From Pseudonocardiales bacterium (GTDB taxonomy: Bacteria > Actinomycetota > Actinomycetes > Mycobacteriales > Jatrophihabitantaceae): a stretch of 14,718 nucleotides of DNA. How positions within the stretch are numbered: the stretch's first letter is position 1; every line of letters begins with the position of its first letter. The position numbers and the translations under genes were made by a program. Positions 5,195 through 12,884 of this stretch are shown piece by piece. The stretch covers positions 1 through 14,718 of the forward strand of contig JAODNL010000668.1 in the NCBI GenBank assembly GCA_025465405.1, written 5' to 3'. Below the pieces are notes generated by a model. The model was not told where the DNA came from. It worked only from the letters and a program-made list of their open reading frames with translations, and ran no database searches.

Positions 5195-7234
5195 ATGCTG
5201 GAATACATCCTGGCCGGGCTCGCACTGGGCTCGATCTACGCGATCGCGGCGGCGAGCATCACCGTGACCTACGTGTCGACGGGAATCCTGAACTTTGCGT
5301 TCGGATCGTTCGCGTACTTCCTAGCTCGCGTCTACTACTGGCTGCACACAGACCACAGCTGGAACATCGTCGAGGCGGCGGTGGTCACGCTGCTCGTCAT
5401 CGCGCCGATGATGGGCGCCGTGCTCTACGCGCTGCTGCTGCGACACCTTCGGTCTCGCTCGGCCCTGATCCAGATCGTGGCCACCATCGGCCTGTTCGTG
5501 GCGTTGCCACCGTTGGCCGCGATCCTGTTCGGCAACGAGACGATCAACGCCGCGCCCGGCCTGGCCCCGGAGCCGGTGCACGTCTACCACATCTTCGGTA
5601 AAGCGGTCTCGATGGACCAGATCATCGTCTACGCGTTCCTCGTCGGCATCGTCGTCATTGGCACCGGGTTCCTACGCTTCACCGACGTCGGCCTGCGGGT
5701 GCGCGGCCTGGTCAGCACCCGCGCGCTGGCGTCCCTGTCGGGCATCAACCCGTCAGCCATCTCCCTCAGCGTGTGGATGATCAGCACGGCCCTGGCCGGG
5801 CTCACCGGTGTGCTCGCGGCCCCCACCAACGGTCTGACGACCCAGGGCATGACCACCCTGATGGCGGCCGCCTTCGCGGCGGTCGTGGCGGCCCGGCTGC
5901 GCAGCCTGCCCGTCGCCGTCATCGTCGCCCTGCTGATGGGCGTGGTCACCGACGTCATTCAGAAGTACCTGCCGGCCAGCGGCACCCTCGCCACCGCCCT
6001 GGTGCCCAGCGTCCCGTTCGTGGTGCTCGCCTTGGCTCTGCTGTTCTTCTACCTGCGCTTCGGCAGTGTGCAAGACGTCGTCGCCGGCGGCGGTGCGCTC
6101 GACGCCGCCATTGCGCCGCAGGGTGGCGGGGCGACCCAGGCCCGCAAGGTCCAGCGCGCGGTGCGGGCTAAGTCGAACGCGCTGCTCTCGTTCCGCAGCG
6201 TCGGTTCGCTGGTCGTGCTGGGCGTGGTGGCCCTGCTGCCGGTAATCATGTGCGGCTACTGGCTGACCCTGGTCGTGGCCGGATTCATCTACGGCCTGAT
6301 CTTCCTGTCCTTCACCTTCGCGTTGGGCGAGGGCGGCTTCCTGTGGCTATCGCTGATCAGCTTCTCCGGGCTCGGGGCGATCGCGACCGCCCAGCTCGAG
6401 ACAGTGGAAGGCTGGCCGGCCCTACCTGCCCTGCTCGTCGGAGCGCTGATCGTCACTCCGATCGGCATCCTGCTCGGCATCCTGACCATCCGCTTCGGTG
6501 AGCTGTACGTGGCCTTGGCGACGCTGACCTTCGGCCTGCTGGTCGAGACGCTGATCTTTACCCAGAACCGCTTCCTGCAGCAGGGCGTCGGCGTCTCGGT
6601 CACCCGGCCCGGTTGGACCGCGACCGACAAGTCCTTCGCCTATTTCGTGCTGGCGATATTCCTGGTCGTCGCGATCTTCCTGGTGAACATGCGAAGGTCG
6701 ACCACCGGTCTGGCGCTCGGCGCGGCCCGCCGCAGCCAGGCCGCGTCCACGAGCGTGCTCGGCCTCAACGTCGTCGGGCTGAAGGTCTTGATCTCGGCGC
6801 TGGCGACCTTCGTGGCCGCCCTCGGCGGCGGCCTGCTCGCCATGTACTCCGGCACGGCCCTGCCCACCGACTTCCCCACCTTCACCGGCCTGGTCTGGCT
6901 GGCCGTGCTGGTCACCGTCGGGGTGCGCTCGATCGTGGCGGCCAGCATCGCCGGGCTGGCCTTCACGATCGTGCCCGGCCTGTTCCAGACCTACCTGTCC
7001 GGCACGTGGGGCAACGTCCCCTCGGTGCTGTTCGGGCTCGGTGCGATCGGGCTGGCGATCGATCCCGACGGTTCGGTCACCTCGATGGCCCGCCGCCTGG
7101 AAGATCTGTTCAGCAAAATCATGTCCCGTCGCGACGCCGACCCGGACAGCCGACCCGAGCGGCCGGAAGGCAGCGTCAGCAGGGGCGCGGGCGTCACGGC
7201 TCTGGCCGGCGCCGGCCGTAAGGGGCGGTCATGA
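5195..7234 (+). CDS. Fused LivH-LivM branched-chain amino acid-type ABC transporter permease
   Basis: A 679-residue membrane protein. The ATG at 5195 is chosen for AGAGGG at 5184-5189 (5-nt spacer), and because MLEYILAGLALGSIYAIAA is the standard LivH N-terminus. An upstream in-frame start at 5102 would add 31 polar residues. Residues 1-290 are LivH-like (TGILNFAFGSFAYF, LAGLTGVLAAPTNGLTTQGM) with about eight hydrophobic segments. A polar Gly/Ala-rich linker spans about 291-335. Residues 336-650 are LivM-like (GEGGFLWLSLISFSGLGA, IRFGELYVALATLTFG, ALGGGLLAMYSGT). Most systems encode these as two genes, and the fusion gives both halves of the membrane channel in one chain. The two ATPase genes follow directly, so the import complex is complete except for the extracellular binding protein, which is absent here. 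The substrate could be an amino acid, an amide or a catabolic substrate. Confidence 0.93.
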   Translation: MLEYILAGLALGSIYAIAAASITVTYVSTGILNFAFGSFAYFLARVYYWLHTDHSWNIVEAAVVTLLVIAPMMGAVLYALLLRHLRSRSALIQIVATIGLFVALPPLAAILFGNETINAAPGLAPEPVHVYHIFGKAVSMDQIIVYAFLVGIVVIGTGFLRFTDVGLRVRGLVSTRALASLSGINPSAISLSVWMISTALAGLTGVLAAPTNGLTTQGMTTLMAAAFAAVVAARLRSLPVAVIVALLMGVVTDVIQKYLPASGTLATALVPSVPFVVLALALLFFYLRFGSVQDVVAGGGALDAAIAPQGGGATQARKVQRAVRAKSNALLSFRSVGSLVVLGVVALLPVIMCGYWLTLVVAGFIYGLIFLSFTFALGEGGFLWLSLISFSGLGAIATAQLETVEGWPALPALLVGALIVTPIGILLGILTIRFGELYVALATLTFGLLVETLIFTQNRFLQQGVGVSVTRPGWTATDKSFAYFVLAIFLVVAIFLVNMRRSTTGLALGAARRSQAASTSVLGLNVVGLKVLISALATFVAALGGGLLAMYSGTALPTDFPTFTGLVWLAVLVTVGVRSIVAASIAGLAFTIVPGLFQTYLSGTWGNVPSVLFGLGAIGLAIDPDGSVTSMARRLEDLFSKIMSRRDADPDSRPERPEGSVSRGAGVTALAGAGRKGRS

Positions 7235-8094
7235 CCGCCGCGACGTCAGCCCGCACCGAGCCGGGCGAAATCGATCGGCTCACCGCCGACGGAGTCACCA
7301 TGCGCTTCGGCGGCATCGTGGCCTGCAACAACGTGAGCCTGGCCGTTCCGCCGCGCTCGATCGTCGGCCTGATCGGGCCGAACGGTGCCGGCAAGAGCAC
7401 GTTGTTCTCCGTGCTGTCGGGGTTGCGCCGGCCCACCAACGGCCACGTGCACATGGGTGGCGACGACGTCACCAAATCCTCGCCGCAGGCTCGGGTTCGC
7501 CGCGGTCTGGGCCGCACCTTCCAGCACCCCGAGTTGTTCACCGAGCTCAGCGTTCGCGAGCACCTCGTGATCGCCGACCGGGTGCGCCATGGGACCCGAC
7601 GGGTCTGGACCGACATCGTGACCTGGCGCGGGTTCCGGCCCGGCTCGGCCGAGGAGGATCAGCGGGTCGACACCCTCATGGACTCCCTCGACCTGACCCG
7701 GGTGGCCCACTCGCCCGTCGGTGCGCTGCCCCTGGGCATGATGCGCCTGGTCGAGCTCGGCCGGGCCTTGGCCGCGGAGCCGTCGGTGCTGCTGCTCGAC
7801 GAGCCGTCCTCGGGCCTGGACACCCAGGAGACCGCCGACGTGGTCGAGGTGCTGCGCCGGGTCGTGGCCGAGCGGGGCGTGTCGATGCTGCTGGTCGAGC
7901 ACGACGTAGCACTGGTCATGGGCTTGTGTGACTACATCTACGTTCTCGACTTCGGCGCGCTGATCGCCGCCGGCACTCCGGACGAGGTCCGCAACGACCC
8001 GGCGGTCCGGGCGGCCTACCTCGGCACCGATACCGAAGAGCTCGAAGAGGCCATCGACCGCTCGAGCGCCGACCTGGACGAGGAAACCGTATGA
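7231..8094 (+). CDS. livG: LivG-type ABC transporter ATP-binding protein
   Basis: A 287-residue cytoplasmic ATPase whose ATG overlaps the permease stop as ATGA, implying translational coupling. The Walker A motif GPNGAGKST is at residues 49-57 and the Q-loop Gln98 is in GRTFQHPELF. Walker B LLLDE is at 187-191, the D-loop follows as SSGLD, and the switch His is at 224 (LVEHDVALVM). The signature motif reads LPLGM (166-170) rather than LSGGQ, an atypical form that I believe also occurs in other LivG proteins. The GRTFQ..ELF..L.V.E pattern and the position after a LivHM permease identify the LivG branch. It powers import together with the next gene. About 20 acidic residues follow the domain at the C-terminus. 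Confidence 0.94.
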   Translation: MTAATSARTEPGEIDRLTADGVTMRFGGIVACNNVSLAVPPRSIVGLIGPNGAGKSTLFSVLSGLRRPTNGHVHMGGDDVTKSSPQARVRRGLGRTFQHPELFTELSVREHLVIADRVRHGTRRVWTDIVTWRGFRPGSAEEDQRVDTLMDSLDLTRVAHSPVGALPLGMMRLVELGRALAAEPSVLLLDEPSSGLDTQETADVVEVLRRVVAERGVSMLLVEHDVALVMGLCDYIYVLDFGALIAAGTPDEVRNDPAVRAAYLGTDTEELEEAIDRSSADLDEETV

Positions 8095-8867
8095 CCACCG
8101 CAACTGTTGGCAAGCACGTCGAGCAGGGACCCGAGCCGACCGGTGAGCCGCTGCTGCGGGTCGAGGGCCTGACCGTCCGCTACGGGCTGGCTACCGCGCT
8201 GCGCGACCTGGATCTGGTCCTCTATCCCGGAGTCGCGCTGGCAGTGCTCGGGGTGAACGGGGCCGGCAAGAGCACCCTGGCCCGCGTCCTCAGTGGGCTC
8301 GTACCGGCTACGGCCGGCAAGATCAGCTTCGACGGCCAGGACATCACCGGCTGGTCGGCGCACCGCATCCGCAAGGCCGGACTGGTCTACCTGCCCGAGG
8401 GCCGCGGGGTGTTCCCCAGCCTGACCGTCACCGAGAACCTGCGCCTGGCCGCCGGCGTACTGCGCAACCGATCTGACCGGGTGGCCGCGGTCGGTCGCGC
8501 GCTGGATATCTTCCCGTCGCTCAAGGCGCGATCGGGCAACCAGGCGGCGATGCTGTCCGGTGGCGAGCAGCAGATGCTCTCATTGGCCCGGGCGCTCACG
8601 ACCTCGCCGAAGCTGATCATCGCTGACGAGATGTCGCTCGGCCTGGCCCCCAAGATGGTCGACGTCGTCTTTGAGACGTTGGAGACGATGAAGCAGAACG
8701 GGGCCACGATCATCCTGATCGAGCAGTTCGCCAATCGGGCCTTGAGCTTCGCCGAGCAGTGCGCCTTGTTGCAGCGCGGCCATCTGTCCTGGCATGGCGA
8801 CTCGAAGGCGGCGACCAACGAGGTGATTGCCGGCTACCTCGGTGACTCGGTTGCGACCGGGGTGTAA
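8091..8867 (+). CDS. livF: LivF-type ABC transporter ATP-binding protein
   Basis: A 258-residue ATPase with an ATGA overlap to the LivG gene. The Walker A motif GVNGAGKST is at residues 54-62. YLPEGRGVFPSLTVTENL (100-117) is diagnostic of LivF, with Glu in place of the Q-loop Gln. The signature LSGGE is at 155-159. Walker B reads IIADE (176-180), then MSLGLAP. The switch position reads ILIEQFANRAL, with Gln replacing His as usual in LivF. It forms the second nucleotide-binding domain of the importer with LivG. Its TAA is 3 bp before the next start, so the SnoaL-like gene is part of the same transcript. Confidence 0.95.
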   Translation: MTTATVGKHVEQGPEPTGEPLLRVEGLTVRYGLATALRDLDLVLYPGVALAVLGVNGAGKSTLARVLSGLVPATAGKISFDGQDITGWSAHRIRKAGLVYLPEGRGVFPSLTVTENLRLAAGVLRNRSDRVAAVGRALDIFPSLKARSGNQAAMLSGGEQQMLSLARALTTSPKLIIADEMSLGLAPKMVDVVFETLETMKQNGATIILIEQFANRALSFAEQCALLQRGHLSWHGDSKAATNEVIAGYLGDSVATGV

Positions 8868-8870
8868 CCG

Positions 8871-9350
8871 GTGGCGCCCGTCGGGTCGGCCCGCGAGGTC
8901 GTCGATCGGCTCGACGAACTCGAGGCCCGGGTGGCCCGGCTGGACACCGAGCGGGCGATTCTGAATCGCCTGTACGCCTACGGACACAGCATCGACTACG
9001 GCGCCGAAGCGGCCTGGGTCGACTGCTTCACCGCTGACGGCGTCTGGGACGTTCGTTTTCGCCGCGGCAGCAACGAGCCGATCCGATGTCAGGGCCAGGC
9101 CGAGTTGCGGGCCTACATCGCCACGCACACCCGCGCGCCCCACCACTGGCACAAGCACCTGCTCACCGAGCCGGTGATCACCTTGCACGGCGATCGGGCC
9201 TCGTGCGACAGCTACTTCGTGCGGCTCGACGTCGATGACGCCGGGCGGCACACGGTCACCGGCCAGGGTCGTTACCGAGACCAGCTGGCCCTCGAGGCCG
9301 ACGGCGCTTGGCGCTTCGTCGAACGCGTCGTCGAGGTCGAGGACCTCTGA
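8871..9350 (+). CDS. SnoaL-like (NTF2-fold) protein
   Basis: A 159-residue protein starting at GTG 8871, with GGGGTG (8859-8864) as a weak ribosome-binding site inside the end of the LivF gene. The pattern ERAILNRLYAYGHSIDYGAEAAWVDCFTADGVWD (about 27-60) is typical of the SnoaL-like/scytalone dehydratase group of NTF2-fold proteins. A His-rich HHWHKH at 91-96 precedes the strand LTEPVITLHGDRA. These proteins bind small hydrophobic ligands and can act as dehydratases, isomerases or ring-dioxygenase beta-type subunits. No partner oxygenase is present, so the reaction is unknown. Its place as the last gene of the importer operon suggests that it processes the imported compound. The 3' end is a tandem repeat with spare stop codons, described separately. 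Confidence 0.85.
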   Translation: MAPVGSAREVVDRLDELEARVARLDTERAILNRLYAYGHSIDYGAEAAWVDCFTADGVWDVRFRRGSNEPIRCQGQAELRAYIATHTRAPHHWHKHLLTEPVITLHGDRASCDSYFVRLDVDDAGRHTVTGQGRYRDQLALEADGAWRFVERVVEVEDL

Positions 9351-9386
9351 GTAGTCGAGGATCTCTGAGCGGTCAAGGATTTGTGA
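9333..9386 (+). repeat. Three 18-bp tandem repeats at the end of the SnoaL-like gene
   Basis: Three head-to-tail 18-bp units run from 9333, 9351 and 9369. Units 1 and 2 agree at 15 of 18 bases, and units 2 and 3 at 13 of 18. Because 18 is divisible by three, each unit ends in a TGA in the gene's frame. The three units would encode EVEDL, VVEDL and AVKDL, each followed by a stop. Only the first is normally translated. The array sits in the 42-bp space between convergent genes. Confidence 0.8.
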
Positions 9387-9392
9387 GCTCGG

Positions 9393-10148
9393 TCAGAACG
9401 GCTCGGTCGACCAGTCGTGATCTTCGATCTCCGTCTTGAGGCGACCGAGGAACGCCCCGGAGTACGCCCCGTCGACGGCCCGATGGTCGAAGGCCTGGGT
9501 CAGCAGCCCGATGGGCCGCACGGCGATGGTGTCCTCGTCGTCGATCACAACCGGTCGGCGCTTGACCCCGTCGCTGGACAGGATCGCGATCTGCGGCTGG
9601 TTGATGATCGGCGTGGTGAAGTAGGTCGATCGGCCGTTGTTGGTCAGCGTGTACGTGCCGCCGGCGAACTCGTCCGGGCCGAGCTTCTTCGTGCGCGCCC
9701 GGTTGGCCAGGTCGCTCGCCGCCCGGGCCAGCTCGGCCACCGAGAGCCGTTCGGCGTCGCGGATGACCGGCACGACCAGACCCTGGAAGTCGAGGTCGAC
9801 CGCGAGGCCGAGGTTGACGTAGGGATACACGTGCAGCGCATCGCCGACGATCGAGGCGTTCACGTTGGGAAACGCGGCGATGGTCTGGCACAACGCCGAG
9901 GCGATGAACGGCAGGTAGGTCAGGCTCGAACCTTCGCGCTCGCGCCAGGCCGGGCCGACCGCGGTGCGCACGGCGTCCACGGCGGAGAAGTCGACCTCCA
10001 CCGCCATGGCCACGTGCGGGCTGGTGGCGACCGAAGCGACCATGTGCGCGCCAATGCGCTTGCGCATCGAGCTGAGCCGGACCACCTTGGGCTCGCGCTC
10101 GGCCGATTCCGGTGTGGGATCGACGGGATTGACGGCCAGATCGCTCAT
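9393..10148 (-). CDS. 2-oxoacid dehydrogenase E2, catalytic (acyltransferase) domain only
   Basis: A 251-residue protein. The start at 10148 (MSDLAVNP) is preceded by GGAGG (complement of 10154-10158) with a 5-nt spacer. After a short acidic/Pro-rich tail (about 1-22), VVRLSSMRKRIGAHMVAS begins the acyltransferase fold. VNLGLAVDLDFQGLVVPVIRDAE, GGTYTLTNNGRSTYFTTPIINQPQIAIL and the catalytic DHRAVDG (His222, Asp226) follow. It transfers an acyl group from lipoamide to CoA and normally forms the 24- or 60-mer core. Ordinary E2 proteins also carry a lipoyl domain and a peripheral-subunit-binding domain before this core, and both are missing. The lipoyl domain is supplied by the gene 43 bp upstream. 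No E3-binding sequence is visible. Family assignment is firm; the acyl substrate is unknown. Confidence 0.93.
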   Translation of the reverse strand: MSDLAVNPVDPTPESAEREPKVVRLSSMRKRIGAHMVASVATSPHVAMAVEVDFSAVDAVRTAVGPAWREREGSSLTYLPFIASALCQTIAAFPNVNASIVGDALHVYPYVNLGLAVDLDFQGLVVPVIRDAERLSVAELARAASDLANRARTKKLGPDEFAGGTYTLTNNGRSTYFTTPIINQPQIAILSSDGVKRRPVVIDDEDTIAVRPIGLLTQAFDHRAVDGAYSGAFLGRLKTEIEDHDWSTEPF

Positions 10149-10191
10149 CGGGTCCTCCAAGGCTCGGGCCGCGGCCGGGGAACTGCGATGC

Positions 10192-10422
10192 TCAGGAGAC
10201 CTCGGCGACAACGGTGCCGACGTCGTAGGTCGCACCGGCTTCGACCTTGATGCTCATGGTTCCGGCGACCGGCGACTCGATCTCGGTCTCGCTCTTGTCG
10301 GTCTCGAGCACGTAGACGGCCTGTCCGGCGCTCACGGTGGCACCGTCCTCGACCAACCACTCTGTGAGCACACCCTCGGTCATGGTCACACCCAACTGGG
10401 GGATAGCCAGCTCCGACGCCAT
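10192..10422 (-). CDS. Stand-alone lipoyl-domain carrier protein
   Basis: A 76-residue single-domain protein. The ATG at 10422 is preceded by AAGGGA on the minus strand with an 8-nt spacer. An in-frame extension to 10491 lacks a site and overlaps the likely promoter. The sequence starts MASELAIPQLGVTMTEGVLTEW. The lipoylation hairpin ETDKSETE places Lys43 at the usual tip, followed by IESPVAGTM and the closing strand. ETDK with a preceding VLE is typical of E2 lipoyl domains rather than biotin carriers (which have MKM). It would carry acyl groups from the E1 pair encoded divergently to the E2 core encoded next. The C-terminus ends where a lipoyl domain naturally ends. Lipoate must be attached by enzymes encoded elsewhere. 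Confidence 0.93.
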   Translation of the reverse strand: MASELAIPQLGVTMTEGVLTEWLVEDGATVSAGQAVYVLETDKSETEIESPVAGTMSIKVEAGATYDVGTVVAEVS

Positions 10423-10460
10423 CGTCGTTGTCCCTTCTTCGGGGCTGTCAAGCAGCCGGA

Positions 10461-10491
10461 AACCTACCATCGATCCATGTTCATCGAACAA
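10461..10491 (-). promoter_or_regulatory. Possible promoter of the lipoyl-E2 pair, with internal dyad
   Basis: On the minus strand TTGTTC (complement of 10486-10491) and TAGGTT (complement of 10461-10466) are 19 bp apart, giving a short leader of about 30 nt before the lipoyl start. TGTTC-ATC-GAACA at 10478-10490 is a perfect 5-bp dyad overlapping the -35 and spacer, a position suitable for a repressor. The GAAC-N4-GTTC order of an actinobacterial LexA box is not present. Confidence 0.35.
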
Positions 10492-10551
10492 TACCGCGAG
10501 CTTACCGCGACCCCTAATCCTGGACCAATCCGTTGAAGTTACGGCTCATCC

Positions 10552-10580
10552 TTGCGCTGATTAGTGATCCCGACCATAAT
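10552..10580 (+). promoter_or_regulatory. Probable promoter of the E1 alpha-E1 beta operon
   Basis: TTGCGC (10552-10557) and CATAAT (10575-10580) are separated by 17 bp. They lie in the most AT-rich part of the 352-bp space between the divergent dehydrogenase genes. Transcription would begin near 10587, inside the inverted repeat that follows, leaving a leader of about 190 nt before the E1 alpha start. Nothing gene-like was found in that leader. Confidence 0.5.
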
Positions 10581-10585
10581 TGGCC

Positions 10586-10607
10586 GAACTAAACCCAAGC
10601 TTAGTTC
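10586..10607. promoter_or_regulatory. Candidate operator between the divergent dehydrogenase operons
   Basis: GAACTAA (10586-10592) and TTAGTTC (10601-10607) are perfect reverse complements with an 8-bp spacer, 22 bp in all. It begins 6 bp after the -10 hexamer of the rightward promoter and would cover the start site. The size is typical of TetR, GntR or MarR-type sites. No regulator gene adjoins it, so the binding protein is unknown. Confidence 0.55.
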
Positions 10608-10774
10608 TAGCGTCATTGAACTATCGGTGGCTTGCGACAGGAGCGCCGGTTGACCACCGATGAGCTCGCGATACGAGCCCGATCCCGCCTCCGCACCCAG
10701 TGACGCCCAGTGAGCCTGTGCAACACCCGTCGTGCATCGGCACGACCCGGTTCCGACGAGTAATGGAGATGAAC

Positions 10775-11760
10775 GTGACTGCAGTCCAAAGTCGAGTCTC
10801 ACCCGACGTCCTGGTGAAGATCTTCACCACCGCCGCCAAGATCAAGATGTACGACGAGACGTACCGGGCGACGATGCGTGCGGGCAAGATCGGCGGCATG
10901 TACTACTCGGCCCGCGGTCAGGAGATCATCCCGTCCTCGTTCTCGGCCGTGCTCGAGCCAAGCGACTACGTGCTGACCATCTACCGCGGCATTCACGACC
11001 AGATCGCCAAAGGCGTTCCACTGAACACGCTGACCGCCGAGTTCTTCGGTCGGGCTACCGGCAGTTGCAAGGGCAAGGGCGGCCCCATGCACGTCACTGA
11101 CGTGGCGTCGGGCTTGATCCTCACCACCGGGGTCGTCGGCTCTGGCCTGCCGATCGGCGTCGGCGTCGCGCTGTCGGCCAAGATGCGCAAGTCGGGCCAG
11201 GTCGCGATCGTCAACTTCGGCGACGGCGCCTCGAACATCGGCGCGTTCCACGAGGCCCTCAACATGGCCGCGCTCTGGGAGCTGCCGGTTGTGTTCGTGT
11301 GCCAGAACAACCAGTACGCCGAATACACCAAGTACAGCCTGGGCATGTCGGTGGACCAGATCAGCAAGCGTGGCGCGGCCTACACCATGCGCTCGATCCA
11401 CGTCGACGGCAACGACCCGGAGGCCATGTACGAGGCGGCCAAGACCGCGGTCGATGCCGCGCGGGCCGGTGAGGGCCCGACCCTCATCGAGGCGATGACC
11501 TACCGTTTCTACGGCCACGTGATGGGCGACATGATGAAGTACATGCCCGATGACGAGCTGGAGGCCGCGCGCGCGGCCGACCCGGTGCTCAAGCTGCGGG
11601 CCGACCTCATTGCCGCTGGCACGCTCACCGATGAGCAGGTGACCCAGATCGAGGCCGGCCTCCGAACCGAGATCGACGAGGCGTTCGAATACGCGATGTC
11701 CTCTCCGTTGCCGGACGCCTCCGATGCCACGACCGATGTCTATGCGGAAGGAATTGCGCT

Positions 11761-11764
<4 letters not shown>
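10775..11764 (+). CDS. Thiamine diphosphate-dependent 2-oxoacid dehydrogenase E1 alpha subunit
   Basis: A 329-residue protein. The GTG at 10775 is chosen for GGAG at 10765-10768 (6-nt spacer). ATG codons at 10763 and 10769 are alternatives adding 4 and 2 residues. The thiamine diphosphate motif runs from GDGASN (149-154) to the QNNQY at 177-181, about 30 residues as expected. GSCKGKGGPMHVTD (97-109) is also a family hallmark. The length matches acetoin dehydrogenase and other short E1 alpha subunits. In the loop where AcoA reads RGHGH and pyruvate dehydrogenase RAHG, this protein reads RGIHD (71-75), so the usual His position is Ile and a His lies one residue later. The enzyme decarboxylates a 2-oxoacid or cleaves a diketone and passes the acyl group to lipoamide. 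Its start of transcription is in the shared divergent region. Confidence 0.94.
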
Positions 11765-12780
<1,016 letters not shown>

Positions 12781-12788
12781 AGCTCCAT

Positions 12789-12832
12789 CGCCCGCGGTCA
12801 CCGCGTCGACAACGACGGGGTGACCGCGGGCG
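12789..12832 (+). terminator. Strong hairpin terminator of the E1 operon
   Basis: A perfect 14-bp stem is formed by CGCCCGCGGTCACC (12789-12802) and its reverse complement (12819-12832) around a 16-nt loop, 8 bp after the E1 beta stop. The following CCGCCATTGTTT is only weakly T-rich, as in many actinobacterial terminators. Confidence 0.85.
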
Positions 12833-12884
12833 CCGCCATTGTTTCTGCTCGCCGATCCAGACAGCCCGCACCGGAGGTTAGACA

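Noticed and set aside
4884..5225. Minus-strand open frame upstream of the permease
   Set aside because: No family resemblance, overlaps the permease start, and base usage does not look like a gene.
9417..10250. Plus-strand frame of 277 codons opposite the E2 core
   Set aside because: The minus-strand E2 has clear catalytic motifs. This frame only reflects its third-position GC bias.
10441..10460. TTGACA on the minus strand within a GGCTG/CAGCC hairpin before the lipoyl gene
   Set aside because: A -10 element at normal spacing would fall at the start codon, leaving no leader for the visible ribosome-binding site.
10478..10607. LexA (SOS) box suggested by GAAC/GTTC words in the divergent region
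   Set aside because: The actinobacterial SOS box needs GAAC-N4-GTTC. Here the order is reversed at one site, and the spacing is 14 at the other.
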